Source of the DNA: Specibacter cremeus
GTDB taxonomy: Bacteria > Actinomycetota > Actinomycetes > Actinomycetales > Micrococcaceae
DNA: 42,963 nt
Direction of reading: 5' to 3'
NCBI RefSeq assembly: GCF_003946885.1
Contig: NZ_RWKQ01000016.1
Location: forward strand, 11,449-54,411
Positions within the stretch are counted from its first letter, which is position 1; each line of letters opens with the position of its first letter. The position numbers and the translations under genes were made by a program. A model generated the notes under the pieces. It did not search any database, was not told the DNA's origin, and worked only from the letters and a program-made list of their open reading frames with translations. Shown here one piece after another: positions 20,515-28,239 of the stretch.

Positions 20515-21186
20515 ATGAACACCCTCTTTCCCGAGGAGCTCTTCGCCCGGCCGCGGCGTGAGCTGGCCCCCGGGGCCACGTGGGTTCCCGACTGGCTCAC
20601 GCTGGAGCAGCAGCGGTGGATCGCCGCGCGGTTCCACGAATGGGTGAACGGGCCGGTGCCGATCCGGGCGGCGTCGATGGGCGGGCACCAGATGAGCGTG
20701 CAGACGGTGTGCCTGGGCTGGCATTGGCGGCCCTACGAATACACCCGGGAGGCGGTCGACGTGAACGGCAACCGGGTGCTGGACTTCCCGGCCTGGATGG
20801 TCCGGCTCGGCCGTACGGCCCTGGTGGCGGCCACCGGGGACGCACACGCCGGCGACGATTACACGCCGGACACGGCGCTGGTGAACTACTACGACGATGC
20901 GGCCCGCATGGGCATGCACCAGGACCGGGACGAGCGCTCGCGTGCCCCGGTGGTGTCGTTGTCGATCGGCGACACGTGCCGGTTCAGGTTCGGCAACACT
21001 TCCAGCAGGAACAAGCCGTACCAGGACATCGACCTGGCCTCCGGGGACCTGTTCGTGTTCGGCGGCCCCAGCCGACTGGCGTTCCACGGCGTCCAGAAGG
21101 TTTACCCGGGCACGGCCCCAGAGGGCTGCGGCCTGTCCACCGGGCGGATCAACATCACCATGCGGGTCACCGGGCTCGGCGGGTAG
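20515..21186 (+). CDS. alkB: Alpha-ketoglutarate-dependent DNA dioxygenase AlkB
   Basis: 223 aa Fe(II)/2-oxoglutarate enzyme that oxidatively removes methyl groups such as 1-methyladenine and 3-methylcytosine. Iron ligands are visible as His135 and Asp137 in MHQDRDE and His191 in AFHGV. RINITMR (Arg211, Arg217) binds 2-oxoglutarate and completes the RxxxxxR signature. NYYDDAARMGMH is the typical lead-in. ATG at 20515 has GGAGG 8 nt upstream. Works alongside Ogt. Confidence 0.95.
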   Translation: MNTLFPEELFARPRRELAPGATWVPDWLTLEQQRWIAARFHEWVNGPVPIRAASMGGHQMSVQTVCLGWHWRPYEYTREAVDVNGNRVLDFPAWMVRLGRTALVAATGDAHAGDDYTPDTALVNYYDDAARMGMHQDRDERSRAPVVSLSIGDTCRFRFGNTSSRNKPYQDIDLASGDLFVFGGPSRLAFHGVQKVYPGTAPEGCGLSTGRINITMRVTGLGG

Positions 21187-21310
21187 TGCCGCTGAACGTT
21201 TGACCTACGGCGTGGCTGCTGGCCTGACGGCACCGCGATCGGCGACGTCAGGGACAACAGGACCATGGGGGATTTCGGAGAGAAAACGGGTATCGTAATA
21301 GACCCGAAGC

Positions 21311-21330
21311 AATTCCGAAGGAATTCCGAA
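21311..21330. promoter_or_regulatory. Operator candidate at the MbcA/RES operon start
   Basis: ATTCC-GAA-GGAAT (21312-21324) is a perfect palindrome inside a pair of AATTCCGAA direct repeats (21311 and 21322). The site overlaps the ribosome-binding sequence AAGGA and ends at the start codon, so binding of the antitoxin could block translation-start DNA and autoregulate. Confidence 0.6.
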
Positions 21331-21938
21331 TGATCCAGCCTGGCCCAGCCCTTATCGACCGCACGGAGGCAAGGGCGGCTTACCTGACCGTCCGACTCGT
21401 GTCCCTGGCCGAAGTCATGCAACTCGTCTCCAAGTCACCCACGCCCGGGGTCGGCCTGGCGGGAATCCAAGCGGCCCTGAACGCCTTCGCCGGAGTTGGC
21501 GTCGCCCGTCACGCGGCCGCCTTGGGGGATCAGGTCACGCCGGTGCGGCTTGCCGCAGTCCTCACCGACGTCTTGGAGGCCATCGAGGACTCGCCGCTCC
21601 CCGACTGCGAGTGGGGAGCCATGGCCGACGTGCTGGGGGAAGACATGCTGGCGAAGCTGGTTGGAGCATCCATCACGTCGATGCACCGTTACCGGTCCCG
21701 CGACCGTTTGACCCCCGACCATATCGCAGCCAGACTTCACGTCGTGACACTGATCGTGGCGGACCTGGCCGGAAGCTACAACGACTTCGGGATTCGCCGT
21801 TGGTTCGGCAGACAGCGATCCGTGCTTTCACACCGATCACCCGCCGAACTCCTGACCGGGGATTGGAAGCCGGATGACGAGGCCACCCGACAGGTCAGGG
21901 CCCTCGCTGCCGCCCTGCTGGCTCCACTCGCGGCATGA
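21330..21938 (+). CDS. MbcA/Xre-type antitoxin (DUF2384-like)
   Basis: 202 aa. A helical region near 100-130 (LAKLVGASITSMHRYRSRDRL) fits an Xre-type helix-turn-helix. The C-terminal part, VVTLIVADLAGSYNDFGIRRWFGRQRS, ends in SPAELLTGDW, the DUF2384/ParS toxin-binding signature (usually ...P...L..G). By family it binds and blocks the RES toxin and represses its own promoter. ATG at 21330; the stop overlaps the toxin start by ATGA. The N-terminal 90 residues are not recognised and exceed many relatives. Confidence 0.85.
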   Translation: MIQPGPALIDRTEARAAYLTVRLVSLAEVMQLVSKSPTPGVGLAGIQAALNAFAGVGVARHAAALGDQVTPVRLAAVLTDVLEAIEDSPLPDCEWGAMADVLGEDMLAKLVGASITSMHRYRSRDRLTPDHIAARLHVVTLIVADLAGSYNDFGIRRWFGRQRSVLSHRSPAELLTGDWKPDDEATRQVRALAAALLAPLAA

Positions 21939-22459
21939 TTGCCTTCCGCCACAACGACAGTCGTTTTCCATTCCTCTGGGAAGACGCGGATCAGCCCGCT
22001 GCGCGATGGCACCGTCATGGCGAGGGACCCGTTCAATACATGGCGGACACGCCGAGCGGCGCGTGGGCCGAATTCCTGCGCCATGAAGAGATCGTGGACG
22101 AAGTCGACCTCGCGGGCGTCAGCCGGGCGATCTGGGCGATCAGGATTGACGACGAGGACTTCGCGTCCCCGGCATTGCCGGACGAGGCGATCCGGGGCGG
22201 GACCGAATCGTATGCGGCCTGCCAGGAGGAGGCGGCACGCCTACGCGGCGAAGGCGCAGTGGCCCTCCGCACCCGCTCAGCGGCTCTTCGAGACGGCGCG
22301 GCCGGGGGGTGGCGCGTTGAACTCGGCATGCGGCCCGGCGAGGACGCCGACGGACAGGTGATCGTCTTGTTTGGCGCCAGACCGCACGCCATCGGGTGGA
22401 TGGTGGTTGATCGCGGGCGCCCGCCGGCGGAGCTGTTGCCGCTCGTGCGCCGGCCATAA
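21935..22459 (+). CDS. RES-domain toxin (MbcT-like)
   Basis: 174 aa, RES domain. ARWHRHGEGPVQYMADTPSGAWAEFLRH (residues 23-50) contains the Arg, Glu and Ser that name the family. RES toxins degrade or modify NAD+, which stops growth unless the antitoxin is bound. It is coupled to the antitoxin by a 4-bp overlap. The convergent TetR gene ends 18 bp past the stop. The partner type and gene order match known MbcTA/Xre-RES modules. Confidence 0.87.
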   Translation: MIAFRHNDSRFPFLWEDADQPAARWHRHGEGPVQYMADTPSGAWAEFLRHEEIVDEVDLAGVSRAIWAIRIDDEDFASPALPDEAIRGGTESYAACQEEAARLRGEGAVALRTRSAALRDGAAGGWRVELGMRPGEDADGQVIVLFGARPHAIGWMVVDRGRPPAELLPLVRRP

Positions 22460-22477
22460 AGCGAACGAATTTGCGCG

Positions 22478-23092
22478 TCAGTCCGCCGTCGCCCGCAGTG
22501 AGGGCAGGACGGCGGCCACGACCCCGCCGGCAAACGCATCGACGCGCGTCGGCGGCGGCCCGTCGTCGGCGGTGCCGCCATGGAAGCACCACAGGAACGC
22601 CTGGTGCATGCAGGCGCCGGTCAGCGCCATCGCGGCCCCCTCGATGGGTGCGGTCGCGTCAATGCGTCCTCGAACCTGCTCGGCGGCCAGGTAGCCTTTC
22701 ACTCCATCGCTGATGATCTCGGGGCCGGTGCCGTGGGCGCGGACGGCATCCCGGTGCCGGGAGAGCAGGTCGGTGTCGGAGAAGATCGACATGCCGATCG
22801 GCAGCACCGTCCGGTAGAAGCCCGTCACCTCGACCACGATCAGATGAAGATTGCCGGCCACCGCCCCTGAGCCGGCAAGGCTCTCGGCACCGTCAACGAC
22901 CACGCCGACCTTCGGCAGCCGTTCGGCCAGCACGGCGAGGAAAAGGTCGATCTTGTCGTTGAAATGCCTGTACAGCAGGGGCTCGGAGCATCCCGCCGCC
23001 CGGGCGATCTCCTTGGTGGTGGTGCGGGCCAGTCCCCTGGAACGCATCACGCTGAGCGCACCATCCAGGATGGCTTCACGCGTGGATTTCAT
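22478..23092 (-). CDS. TetR-family repressor of the NmrA-type oxidoreductase
   Basis: 204 aa. The N-terminal TetR helix-turn-helix at residues 5-50 reads TREAILDGALSVMRSRGLARTT, then ARAAGCSEPLLYRHFNDK. The C-terminal ligand domain is divergent. ATG at 23092 has AGGAGGAGG upstream. It is divergent from the oxidoreductase, with two matched palindromes between them, so it very likely represses both. The inducer is unknown. Confidence 0.9.
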   Translation of the reverse strand: MKSTREAILDGALSVMRSRGLARTTTKEIARAAGCSEPLLYRHFNDKIDLFLAVLAERLPKVGVVVDGAESLAGSGAVAGNLHLIVVEVTGFYRTVLPIGMSIFSDTDLLSRHRDAVRAHGTGPEIISDGVKGYLAAEQVRGRIDATAPIEGAAMALTGACMHQAFLWCFHGGTADDGPPPTRVDAFAGGVVAAVLPSLRATAD

Positions 23093-23108
23093 GGCCTCCT
23101 CCTTGTCT

Positions 23109-23144
23109 GTTAGTAAATACTAACCTAGGATTAGTGAACACTAA
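23109..23144. promoter_or_regulatory. Two TetR operator palindromes
   Basis: GTTAGTA-AA-TACTAAC (23109-23124) and TTAGTG-AA-CACTAA (23131-23144) share the core TTAGT..AA..ACTAA. Their centres are 21 bp apart, two helical turns, so two dimers would bind the same face between the TetR and oxidoreductase promoters. Confidence 0.8.
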
Positions 23145-23204
23145 CCACGCGGCCGGGCGCTCGCCCACGAGGCGCGCCGGACCGCCCGCCATGAAGGAGA
23201 TGTG

Positions 23205-23996
23205 ATGGCATCGAGCATTTTGGTGACCGGCGGCACGGGCCGGCTTGGCACGCTGGTTGTCGGGCGCCTGCGCGCCGCCAGTGAGTCGGTGCGCGTGCTG
23301 AGCCGGCACGCGCACGGGACGGACGACGGCGGCGCGCGGGTGATCGGCGACCTCGCCACGGGTGCCGGCGTCGAGGCCGCGGTGGCCGGGATCCGGACGG
23401 TGGTGCACTGCGCCGGGAACGCCAAGGGCGACGCGGCCATGACCCGGACCCTGGTGCGGGCGGCCCAGGACGCGGGCGTGCAGCATCTGGTCTTCATCTC
23501 GGTGGTCGGCGCCGAGCGCGTTCCCGTGGTCAGCGGCGTGGATCGCGCCGTGTTCGGCTACTTCGCGGCCAAGCGCGCCGCCGAGCAGGTGGTCGCCGAA
23601 TCGGGCATCCCCTACTCGACGCTTCGCGCCACGCAGTTCCAGGAGTCGATGCTGGCCGTCGTGCGGCAGATGGCGAAGTCACCCGTGATCCCGGCGCCGA
23701 CGGGGACCCGGTTCCAGCCTGTGGCCGTCGACGAGGTGGCCGCCGCGCTGGTGGAGCTCGCGCTGGGTGAGCCGGCGGGTGCGGTCCCGGACCTGGGCGG
23801 TCCGCGCGCCTACCTGATGGCCGACCTCATCCGCGGTTACCTGGCCGCCACCGGCCGGCGCCGCCTGTTCCTGCCGGTGCGGTTCCCGGGCGCCGCGGCG
23901 GCGGCGATCCGGGCCGGGGCGAACCTCGTCCCTGAGCGCGCGGTCGGCAAGCAGACGTGGGAGGAGCTGCTGGCCGAACAGACGGCCGCACCCTAG
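23205..23996 (+). CDS. NAD(P)-binding atypical SDR / NmrA-like oxidoreductase
   Basis: 263 aa. The N-terminal Rossmann motif LVTGGTGRLG is that of atypical SDR/NmrA proteins. YFAAKRAAEQVVAESGIPYSTLRATQF is the typical segment following the missing or displaced catalytic Tyr. ATG at 23205 with AAGGAG 5 nt upstream. Members range from quinone reductases to redox sensors; substrate is unknown. Likely released by the divergent TetR. Convergent with the next SDR gene. Confidence 0.85.
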   Translation: MASSILVTGGTGRLGTLVVGRLRAASESVRVLSRHAHGTDDGGARVIGDLATGAGVEAAVAGIRTVVHCAGNAKGDAAMTRTLVRAAQDAGVQHLVFISVVGAERVPVVSGVDRAVFGYFAAKRAAEQVVAESGIPYSTLRATQFQESMLAVVRQMAKSPVIPAPTGTRFQPVAVDEVAAALVELALGEPAGAVPDLGGPRAYLMADLIRGYLAATGRRRLFLPVRFPGAAAAAIRAGANLVPERAVGKQTWEELLAEQTAAP

Positions 23997-24006
23997 GCGA
24001 CGTCAC

Positions 24007-24792
24007 TCAGAAGTGCGTCCCGCCGTCGATGCGCACCTCGGTGCCGGTGATGAATGCCCCGTCCGCGCTGGCGAGCATGGCCACCACTCCGGCGACGGAT
24101 TCAGGGTCGGCGAAGCCCTGGCCCAGGGCCGGGGCGAGCTTCATGAACAGGCCCATGTCGGCGTCGTCCGGCAGGCCGGGGCCGCTGCTCTGCTTGCTCG
24201 CACCGCTGCCGTCGGTCATGCCGGAGGAGATCGACCCGGGCTGGACGGCAGTGAACCTGATGCCCTGCTTCGCGTATTCGGCCGCGAGTGCGTGCGTCAT
24301 CGACTGCACACCGCCCTTGCTGGCCGCGTAGGCCGCCATGTATGGGTGGGCGAACACGGCCGACGTCGAACTGAAATTGACGACGGCGGATCCGGTGCCT
24401 CCCAGCAGGGCCGGGATGGACTCCCGGATCATGAGGAACGCGCCGACCAGATTCACGCGGAGCACCTGCTCGAACGCGTCGACGCTCGTTTCGTGGGTGT
24501 GCGACGAGCGCAGGATGCCGGCGGCGTTCACCAGGACGTCCAAGCCGCCCAGCGTGGCCACCGCGGTGGCCACGCCGTCGCGTACCGACGCCTCATCGGC
24601 GACGTTCACCTGCACGGTCGTCAGCCTGCTGCCGACGTCCCCCGCCTTGTCGACAGTGTCGGCGAGTCCGGCCTCACTCACGTCCGCGGCGACCACCCGG
24701 CCACCCTCGGCAAGCATGCGCAGCACGGTCGCCTGGCCGATTCCCGACCCGCCACCGGTGACCAGTGCGCGGCGTCCCTCGTAACGATTCAT
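24007..24792 (-). CDS. Classical short-chain dehydrogenase/reductase
   Basis: 261 aa. TGGGSGIG is the NAD(P)-binding motif at about 12-19. NAAGIL gives the structural Asn motif, then Ser near 140 (VVNFSSTSAVF), then YAASKGG with catalytic Tyr and Lys. Asp in VAADVSE after the second strand favours NAD over NADP. Family reactions are alcohol/ketone interconversions; substrate unknown. ATG at 24792 has GGTGGAG upstream. Divergent from the TetR gene at 24901. Confidence 0.9.
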   Translation of the reverse strand: MNRYEGRRALVTGGGSGIGQATVLRMLAEGGRVVAADVSEAGLADTVDKAGDVGSRLTTVQVNVADEASVRDGVATAVATLGGLDVLVNAAGILRSSHTHETSVDAFEQVLRVNLVGAFLMIRESIPALLGGTGSAVVNFSSTSAVFAHPYMAAYAASKGGVQSMTHALAAEYAKQGIRFTAVQPGSISSGMTDGSGASKQSSGPGLPDDADMGLFMKLAPALGQGFADPESVAGVVAMLASADGAFITGTEVRIDGGTHF

Positions 24793-24835
24793 GATCTCCA
24801 CCTTTCGGTTGGTTCAACATCTACACAATACGCCT

Positions 24836-24856
24836 ATATGGCACACTCTGCCATAT
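24836..24856. promoter_or_regulatory. Operator candidate between SDR and TetR genes
   Basis: ATATGGCA (24836-24843) and TGCCATAT (24849-24856) are perfect 8-bp arms around CACTC. An outer CAATA / TATTG pair extends the symmetry. The site is midway between the two start codons, where a TetR dimer could silence both. Confidence 0.75.
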
Positions 24857-24900
24857 TGTCGATCGGTGTCATTTAAGACCGTCTCGCGTAGGCTTCCTAT

Positions 24901-25542
24901 GTGGATGCGAATGCCCCTTCCCTGACCGCGCGCCGCAAGGCGGCGACCCAGCTCGACATCGCCCGCGCCGCAGCCCGGCTCTTCACCGAGCACGGACCTG
25001 ACAGGACGACGGCCGATGACATCGCCGCCGCCGCCGGAATCGCGCTGCGGACGTTCTACCGTTATTTCCGCAGCAAGGAGGACGCCGTCGCTCCCCTGCT
25101 CAGTGTCGGCGCGGACCGCTGGCGGGCTGCGCTGGCCTCTGCCGGGCCGGCCGCCGACCCCATCGCGACCATCGAGAAGGCGATCATCAGCGCGCTCACC
25201 CCGGGGACCGCCGACGACGTCGAGGGGTTCGGTTGGACTCGCGGTCTCCTACGTGCCGGTGTGCGGGACCAGGCGCTGATGGTGGTCTGGTATCGGGTCA
25301 ATCGCGAGTCGGAGGCACAACTGCTGCGTGTCATCCGGGGCCTGGCGTCCCCCGCCGCCAGTCCGCTCGCCGTCCGGCTGGCGGCCGCCGCGGCAACCGA
25401 CGCCATCCGGGTTGCCCTCGAAGCATGGGCGGAGTCGGATGCCCCACTGCCCGACCCCGCGGCAACCGGTCCGGGGACGCCCGCCGACCTCGCGGTGCAC
25501 TGTTTCCGGCAGCTGTCCGGTTCGATCACGCTGGCCGGGTAG
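24901..25542 (+). CDS. TetR-family regulator of the SDR gene
   Basis: 213 aa. Helix-turn-helix at residues 18-62: IARAAARLFTEHGPDRTTADDIA, then IALRTFYRYFRSKEDAV. GTG start at 24901. The C-terminal domain resembles the MftR-like or AcrR group loosely. Divergent from the SDR, with a shared palindrome. The DksA-like gene begins 2 bp after its stop. Confidence 0.88.
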   Translation: MDANAPSLTARRKAATQLDIARAAARLFTEHGPDRTTADDIAAAAGIALRTFYRYFRSKEDAVAPLLSVGADRWRAALASAGPAADPIATIEKAIISALTPGTADDVEGFGWTRGLLRAGVRDQALMVVWYRVNRESEAQLLRVIRGLASPAASPLAVRLAAAAATDAIRVALEAWAESDAPLPDPAATGPGTPADLAVHCFRQLSGSITLAG

Positions 25543-25544
25543 GC

Positions 25545-25910
25545 GTGGACCCGGCCGCCACGGACCGCTTCCGCCGAGTCATTGACGCCCGGATCACGGT
25601 AACGCGCGCGCAGCTCGAGGCCGCCGCACGGCGCATCGGGGAGCTCACCGCGGCGCGGGACGGCACGGCGGAGGACGACGAGCACGATCCGGAAGGCTCG
25701 ACACTGTCGCAGGACCGGGCCCTGGAGGTCGAATTGCGGGAGGGCGCGCGGCGCAGCCTGGCAGACCTCCAGGAGGCCTTGAACCGGCTGGCGGCCGGGA
25801 CCTACGACGTGTGCGAGCACTGCGGCGGGCCGATCGCCTTGGCACGGCTGGAGGCCCGGCCGGAAGCCAGGCTGTGCATCGAGTGTGCCGCCCGGCGTGT
25901 CCGCCACTGA
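25545..25910 (+). CDS. DksA/TraR-family C4 zinc-finger protein
   Basis: 121 aa. A coiled-coil N-terminal half (residues 8-85, rich in Ala, Arg and Glu) is followed by a zinc finger, CEHCGGPI then CIEC, four Cys in DksA/TraR spacing. The loop between the two coils carries acidic residues (DGTAEDDEHD), as in RNA-polymerase secondary-channel factors. An RNA-polymerase-binding role is inferred; actinobacterial relatives are largely uncharacterised. GTG at 25545 with GGGTAGG upstream; likely co-transcribed with the TetR gene. Confidence 0.85.
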   Translation: MDPAATDRFRRVIDARITVTRAQLEAAARRIGELTAARDGTAEDDEHDPEGSTLSQDRALEVELREGARRSLADLQEALNRLAAGTYDVCEHCGGPIALARLEARPEARLCIECAARRVRH

Positions 25911-25965
25911 CGGATGGTGTCGCTGACGTATAAGGATGTTGACGGAACGGGATGATGCAAGCCCG

Positions 25966-26106
25966 TCATCCCCAGCCCAAGTCAGCCTTGACCTGTTCCC
26001 ACGGGATGTTTTCGCCTTCTTCGGCCATGGCCGCATCAAAGGCGGCAACGTCTTCAATTTCCTCTACCGCGGCCGGCAGGTTCTCCCTCGCAGAGCTGAC
26101 ACTCAT
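25966..26106 (-). pseudogene. Shrunken Phd/RelB-like antitoxin, orphan
   Basis: 46 aa: MSVSSARENLPAAVEEI followed at once by a tail ending NIPWEQVKADLGWG. The N-terminal piece looks like the start of a Phd-type antitoxin and the tail is the usual C-terminal toxin-binding end, but the central DNA-binding/dimer part is absent, so an in-frame internal deletion is likely. No toxin gene lies downstream. Still an open frame with AAGGGA upstream, so expression is possible. Confidence 0.5.
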
Positions 26107-26186
26107 TGTCGCCATTCCCTTATTGCACAATTCGGTCATCGGTTTGTACAAGACTATGGACTATGGAGAGGCGGCTATTGGGCCGG

Positions 26187-27197
26187 CTACGGCTCCTTGT
26201 GGGCCCGGCTGGGCTGGACCCGGGGCGGTTCACCGGGCATCTTCGGGTAGTCCGGCGGGAAGGGCAACTCCCCTAGCCCGTTCGCGACGTCCCGCTCCCA
26301 CCAGCCCAGCAGTTCCTCGATGCCGCCCGGGTCGGCGGCCATGCCGGCCCACGGGTCCCCGACCGTGCGCAGCCGCTCCGGGACGGTCAGGACGGTGAAG
26401 TCCGCCGGCTTGACGTGCTCCAGTTCGTCCCAGCCCAGCGGGCAGGAAACCGGCGCGTGGGCGAGCGGGCGCGGACTGTAGGCCCCGGCCATCGTGCGGT
26501 CCCGGTTGGCCTGGTTGAAGTCGACGAACACCCGCTCGCCGCGTTCCTCCTTCCACCAGGCCGTGGTGACCCGCTCCGGCATCCGCCGCTCCAGCTCGCG
26601 GGCCGCCGCGATCACGGCGTGCCGGACGTCCAGGAACTCGTGGTCCGGCTTGATGGGCGCAAACACGTGCAGCCCGCGGTTGCCGGACGTCTTCACGAAG
26701 GAGGTCAGGCCCGCCTCGGCTAGCACCGTCCGCAGTTCCTGCGCGGCCGGGACGGCGTCGCCGAAGTCCGTGCCGGGTTGCGGGTCCAGGTCGATACGTA
26801 GCTGGTCGGGGTTGTCCGAGTTCTCGGCGAGGGACGGCCACGGGTGGAAAACCACGGTGTTCATCTGCACGGCCCAAACGGCTGCCGCCGGCTCGTCGAG
26901 GACCAGCTGCGGGTGCTTCCGGCCGCTGGGATAGACCACGGGCACCGACCGAACGAAGTCCGGCGCGCCCTTGGGCGGGTTCTTGGAGAAGAACTGGTCA
27001 CCGTCGACGCCGTCGGGGAACCGTTGCAAGGTGATGGGCCGGCCGCCGTTCGCGGCCAGGAAGGCGTCGCCGACGTCCACCAGATACCTGGCCAGGTCGA
27101 GTTTCGTGATGCCGGGCTCCGGCCAGAGGACGCGATGGGGACTGGAGATCCGGATCTCGCGGTCGCCGACCGGGAGCATCACCGCTTCTGTTGCCAT
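26187..27197 (-). CDS. LigD-type polymerase domain protein (stand-alone PolDom)
   Basis: 336 aa archaeo-eukaryotic primase-type polymerase of bacterial non-homologous end joining. RIDLDPQPGTDF holds the metal-binding Asp136 and Asp138. KTSGNRGLHVF (169-179) is the nucleotide-binding motif, and DFNQANRDRTMAGAYSPR supplies the third Asp and the end-binding Arg. Residues near the N-terminus (PEPGITKLDLARY) match the LigD polymerase domain. No Ku or ligase gene is adjacent, so it acts with partners elsewhere or alone as a repair or primase polymerase. ATG at 27197 chosen by homology; its ribosome site is weak. Confidence 0.92.
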   Translation of the reverse strand: MATEAVMLPVGDREIRISSPHRVLWPEPGITKLDLARYLVDVGDAFLAANGGRPITLQRFPDGVDGDQFFSKNPPKGAPDFVRSVPVVYPSGRKHPQLVLDEPAAAVWAVQMNTVVFHPWPSLAENSDNPDQLRIDLDPQPGTDFGDAVPAAQELRTVLAEAGLTSFVKTSGNRGLHVFAPIKPDHEFLDVRHAVIAAARELERRMPERVTTAWWKEERGERVFVDFNQANRDRTMAGAYSPRPLAHAPVSCPLGWDELEHVKPADFTVLTVPERLRTVGDPWAGMAADPGGIEELLGWWERDVANGLGELPFPPDYPKMPGEPPRVQPSRAHKEP

Positions 27198-27360
27198 GGC
27201 ACCAACGTAGCCGGATCCCGTCGCCACGTCTCCGGTAGCCACAGTCAGGTCCCTGACAACCACGAAGCGAACTGTTGGTCCGCGCAGGAGGTCCGTCCCG
27301 CCGTCGTGGGTACTGGGGGGCGGCCGTTCGCATACCCGCTGGTCTGCGCCGTCACCCAGG

Positions 27361-27882
27361 TCAGTCGGGTGACGTTGCCCGCTGCATACTGGCTCGGACG
27401 GTTTTCATGGTCAGGAACATCGTCCGGTCATCGAAGGGCGATGGAATGAAACCGAAGTGCCGGTAGAACTCTGCGGCGTTCTCATCGATCGCATGGACCA
27501 GGAGGGCTCCCACGCCCACCGATTCGGCCACTCCAGTCACGCGCAGGATGGCGTCCTGCAGCAGTGATGCGCCCAGACCGGTCCTTTGGTGTTCCTGATC
27601 GACCGCCAGCCGTCCCAGCAAGATCACGGGGATGGGGTCCGGCATGTTGCGGCGCACGGCGCCGGGTGCCACGTCAAGCTCAACCGCCGATGCGACGAGC
27701 GCGTAGTAGCCAGCCACGATCGGTTCCCCGAGCGGACACGTGACGAAGGTCCGCGACGCACCCGAGGCTTCATTCTTGTGAGCACGGTCGCGCAGCCACG
27801 AATCCAGCGCGGCATTGCCGCTGTGGAAACCAGCCCGATCATGGTCCGCCGTCAGTGGAACGGGTCGGGCGTAGCGGCTCAC
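27361..27882 (-). CDS. GNAT acetyltransferase toxin (TacT-like)
   Basis: 173 aa from GTG at 27882. GNAT fold: LGRLAVDQEHQRTGLGASLLQDA contains the acetyl-CoA loop Q/R-x-x-G-x-G/A. FYRHFGFIPSP is the final strand and helix. In TacT-type systems the enzyme acetylates charged aminoacyl-tRNAs and halts translation. The start overlaps the DUF1778 stop (GTGA), which puts antitoxin first as usual. The exact tRNA target cannot be told. Confidence 0.88.
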   Translation of the reverse strand: MSRYARPVPLTADHDRAGFHSGNAALDSWLRDRAHKNEASGASRTFVTCPLGEPIVAGYYALVASAVELDVAPGAVRRNMPDPIPVILLGRLAVDQEHQRTGLGASLLQDAILRVTGVAESVGVGALLVHAIDENAAEFYRHFGFIPSPFDDRTMFLTMKTVRASMQRATSPD

Positions 27883-28154
27883 TTTTCGAAGACGGACGGA
27901 CGTTGCATCAACGCGACCAGTTCCGCCACCGGGCGGGCTGGTACTTCGAGGTGGCTCATGAAGTCGTTCCAAGCCTGTTGTGACGCTCCAAACACGCGCC
28001 GCTCGGACAGGATTTCTTCGGCCCGCTCAGTCAAGACCTGCACGGAAAACTCCGTGACGTTGCGGCCGAGCACAGCGGCAGCCCGCTCAATCGTCTGCTT
28101 CTGGCGGGCCGTGACACGCACAGCCAGGCGTTCATCTTTCGTCACCGCACCCAT
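27879..28154 (-). CDS. DUF1778 ribbon-helix-helix antitoxin (TacA-like)
   Basis: 91 aa. N-terminal ribbon-helix-helix strand RLAVRVTARQKQTIERAAAVLGRNVTEFSV, then a helical toxin-binding tail ending ALMQRPSVFEK. Family role: neutralise the GNAT toxin and repress the operon. ATG at 28154; a perfect palindrome starts 9 bp upstream of it. Confidence 0.9.
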   Translation of the reverse strand: MGAVTKDERLAVRVTARQKQTIERAAAVLGRNVTEFSVQVLTERAEEILSERRVFGASQQAWNDFMSHLEVPARPVAELVALMQRPSVFEK

Positions 28155-28162
28155 ACATCAAA

Positions 28163-28183
28163 TGTACGCCCGACCGGCGTACA
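28163..28183. promoter_or_regulatory. Operator palindrome of the TacAT operon
   Basis: TGTACGCC (28163-28170) and GGCGTACA (28176-28183) flank CGACC. Perfect 8-bp arms directly upstream of the DUF1778 start fit autoregulation by the ribbon-helix-helix dimer. Confidence 0.75.
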
Positions 28184-28239
28184 GCGCCATCAATCATCAT
28201 TACGGTCCGCCGCGTGCGACGCAAGGCGGCGGCGCCGCC

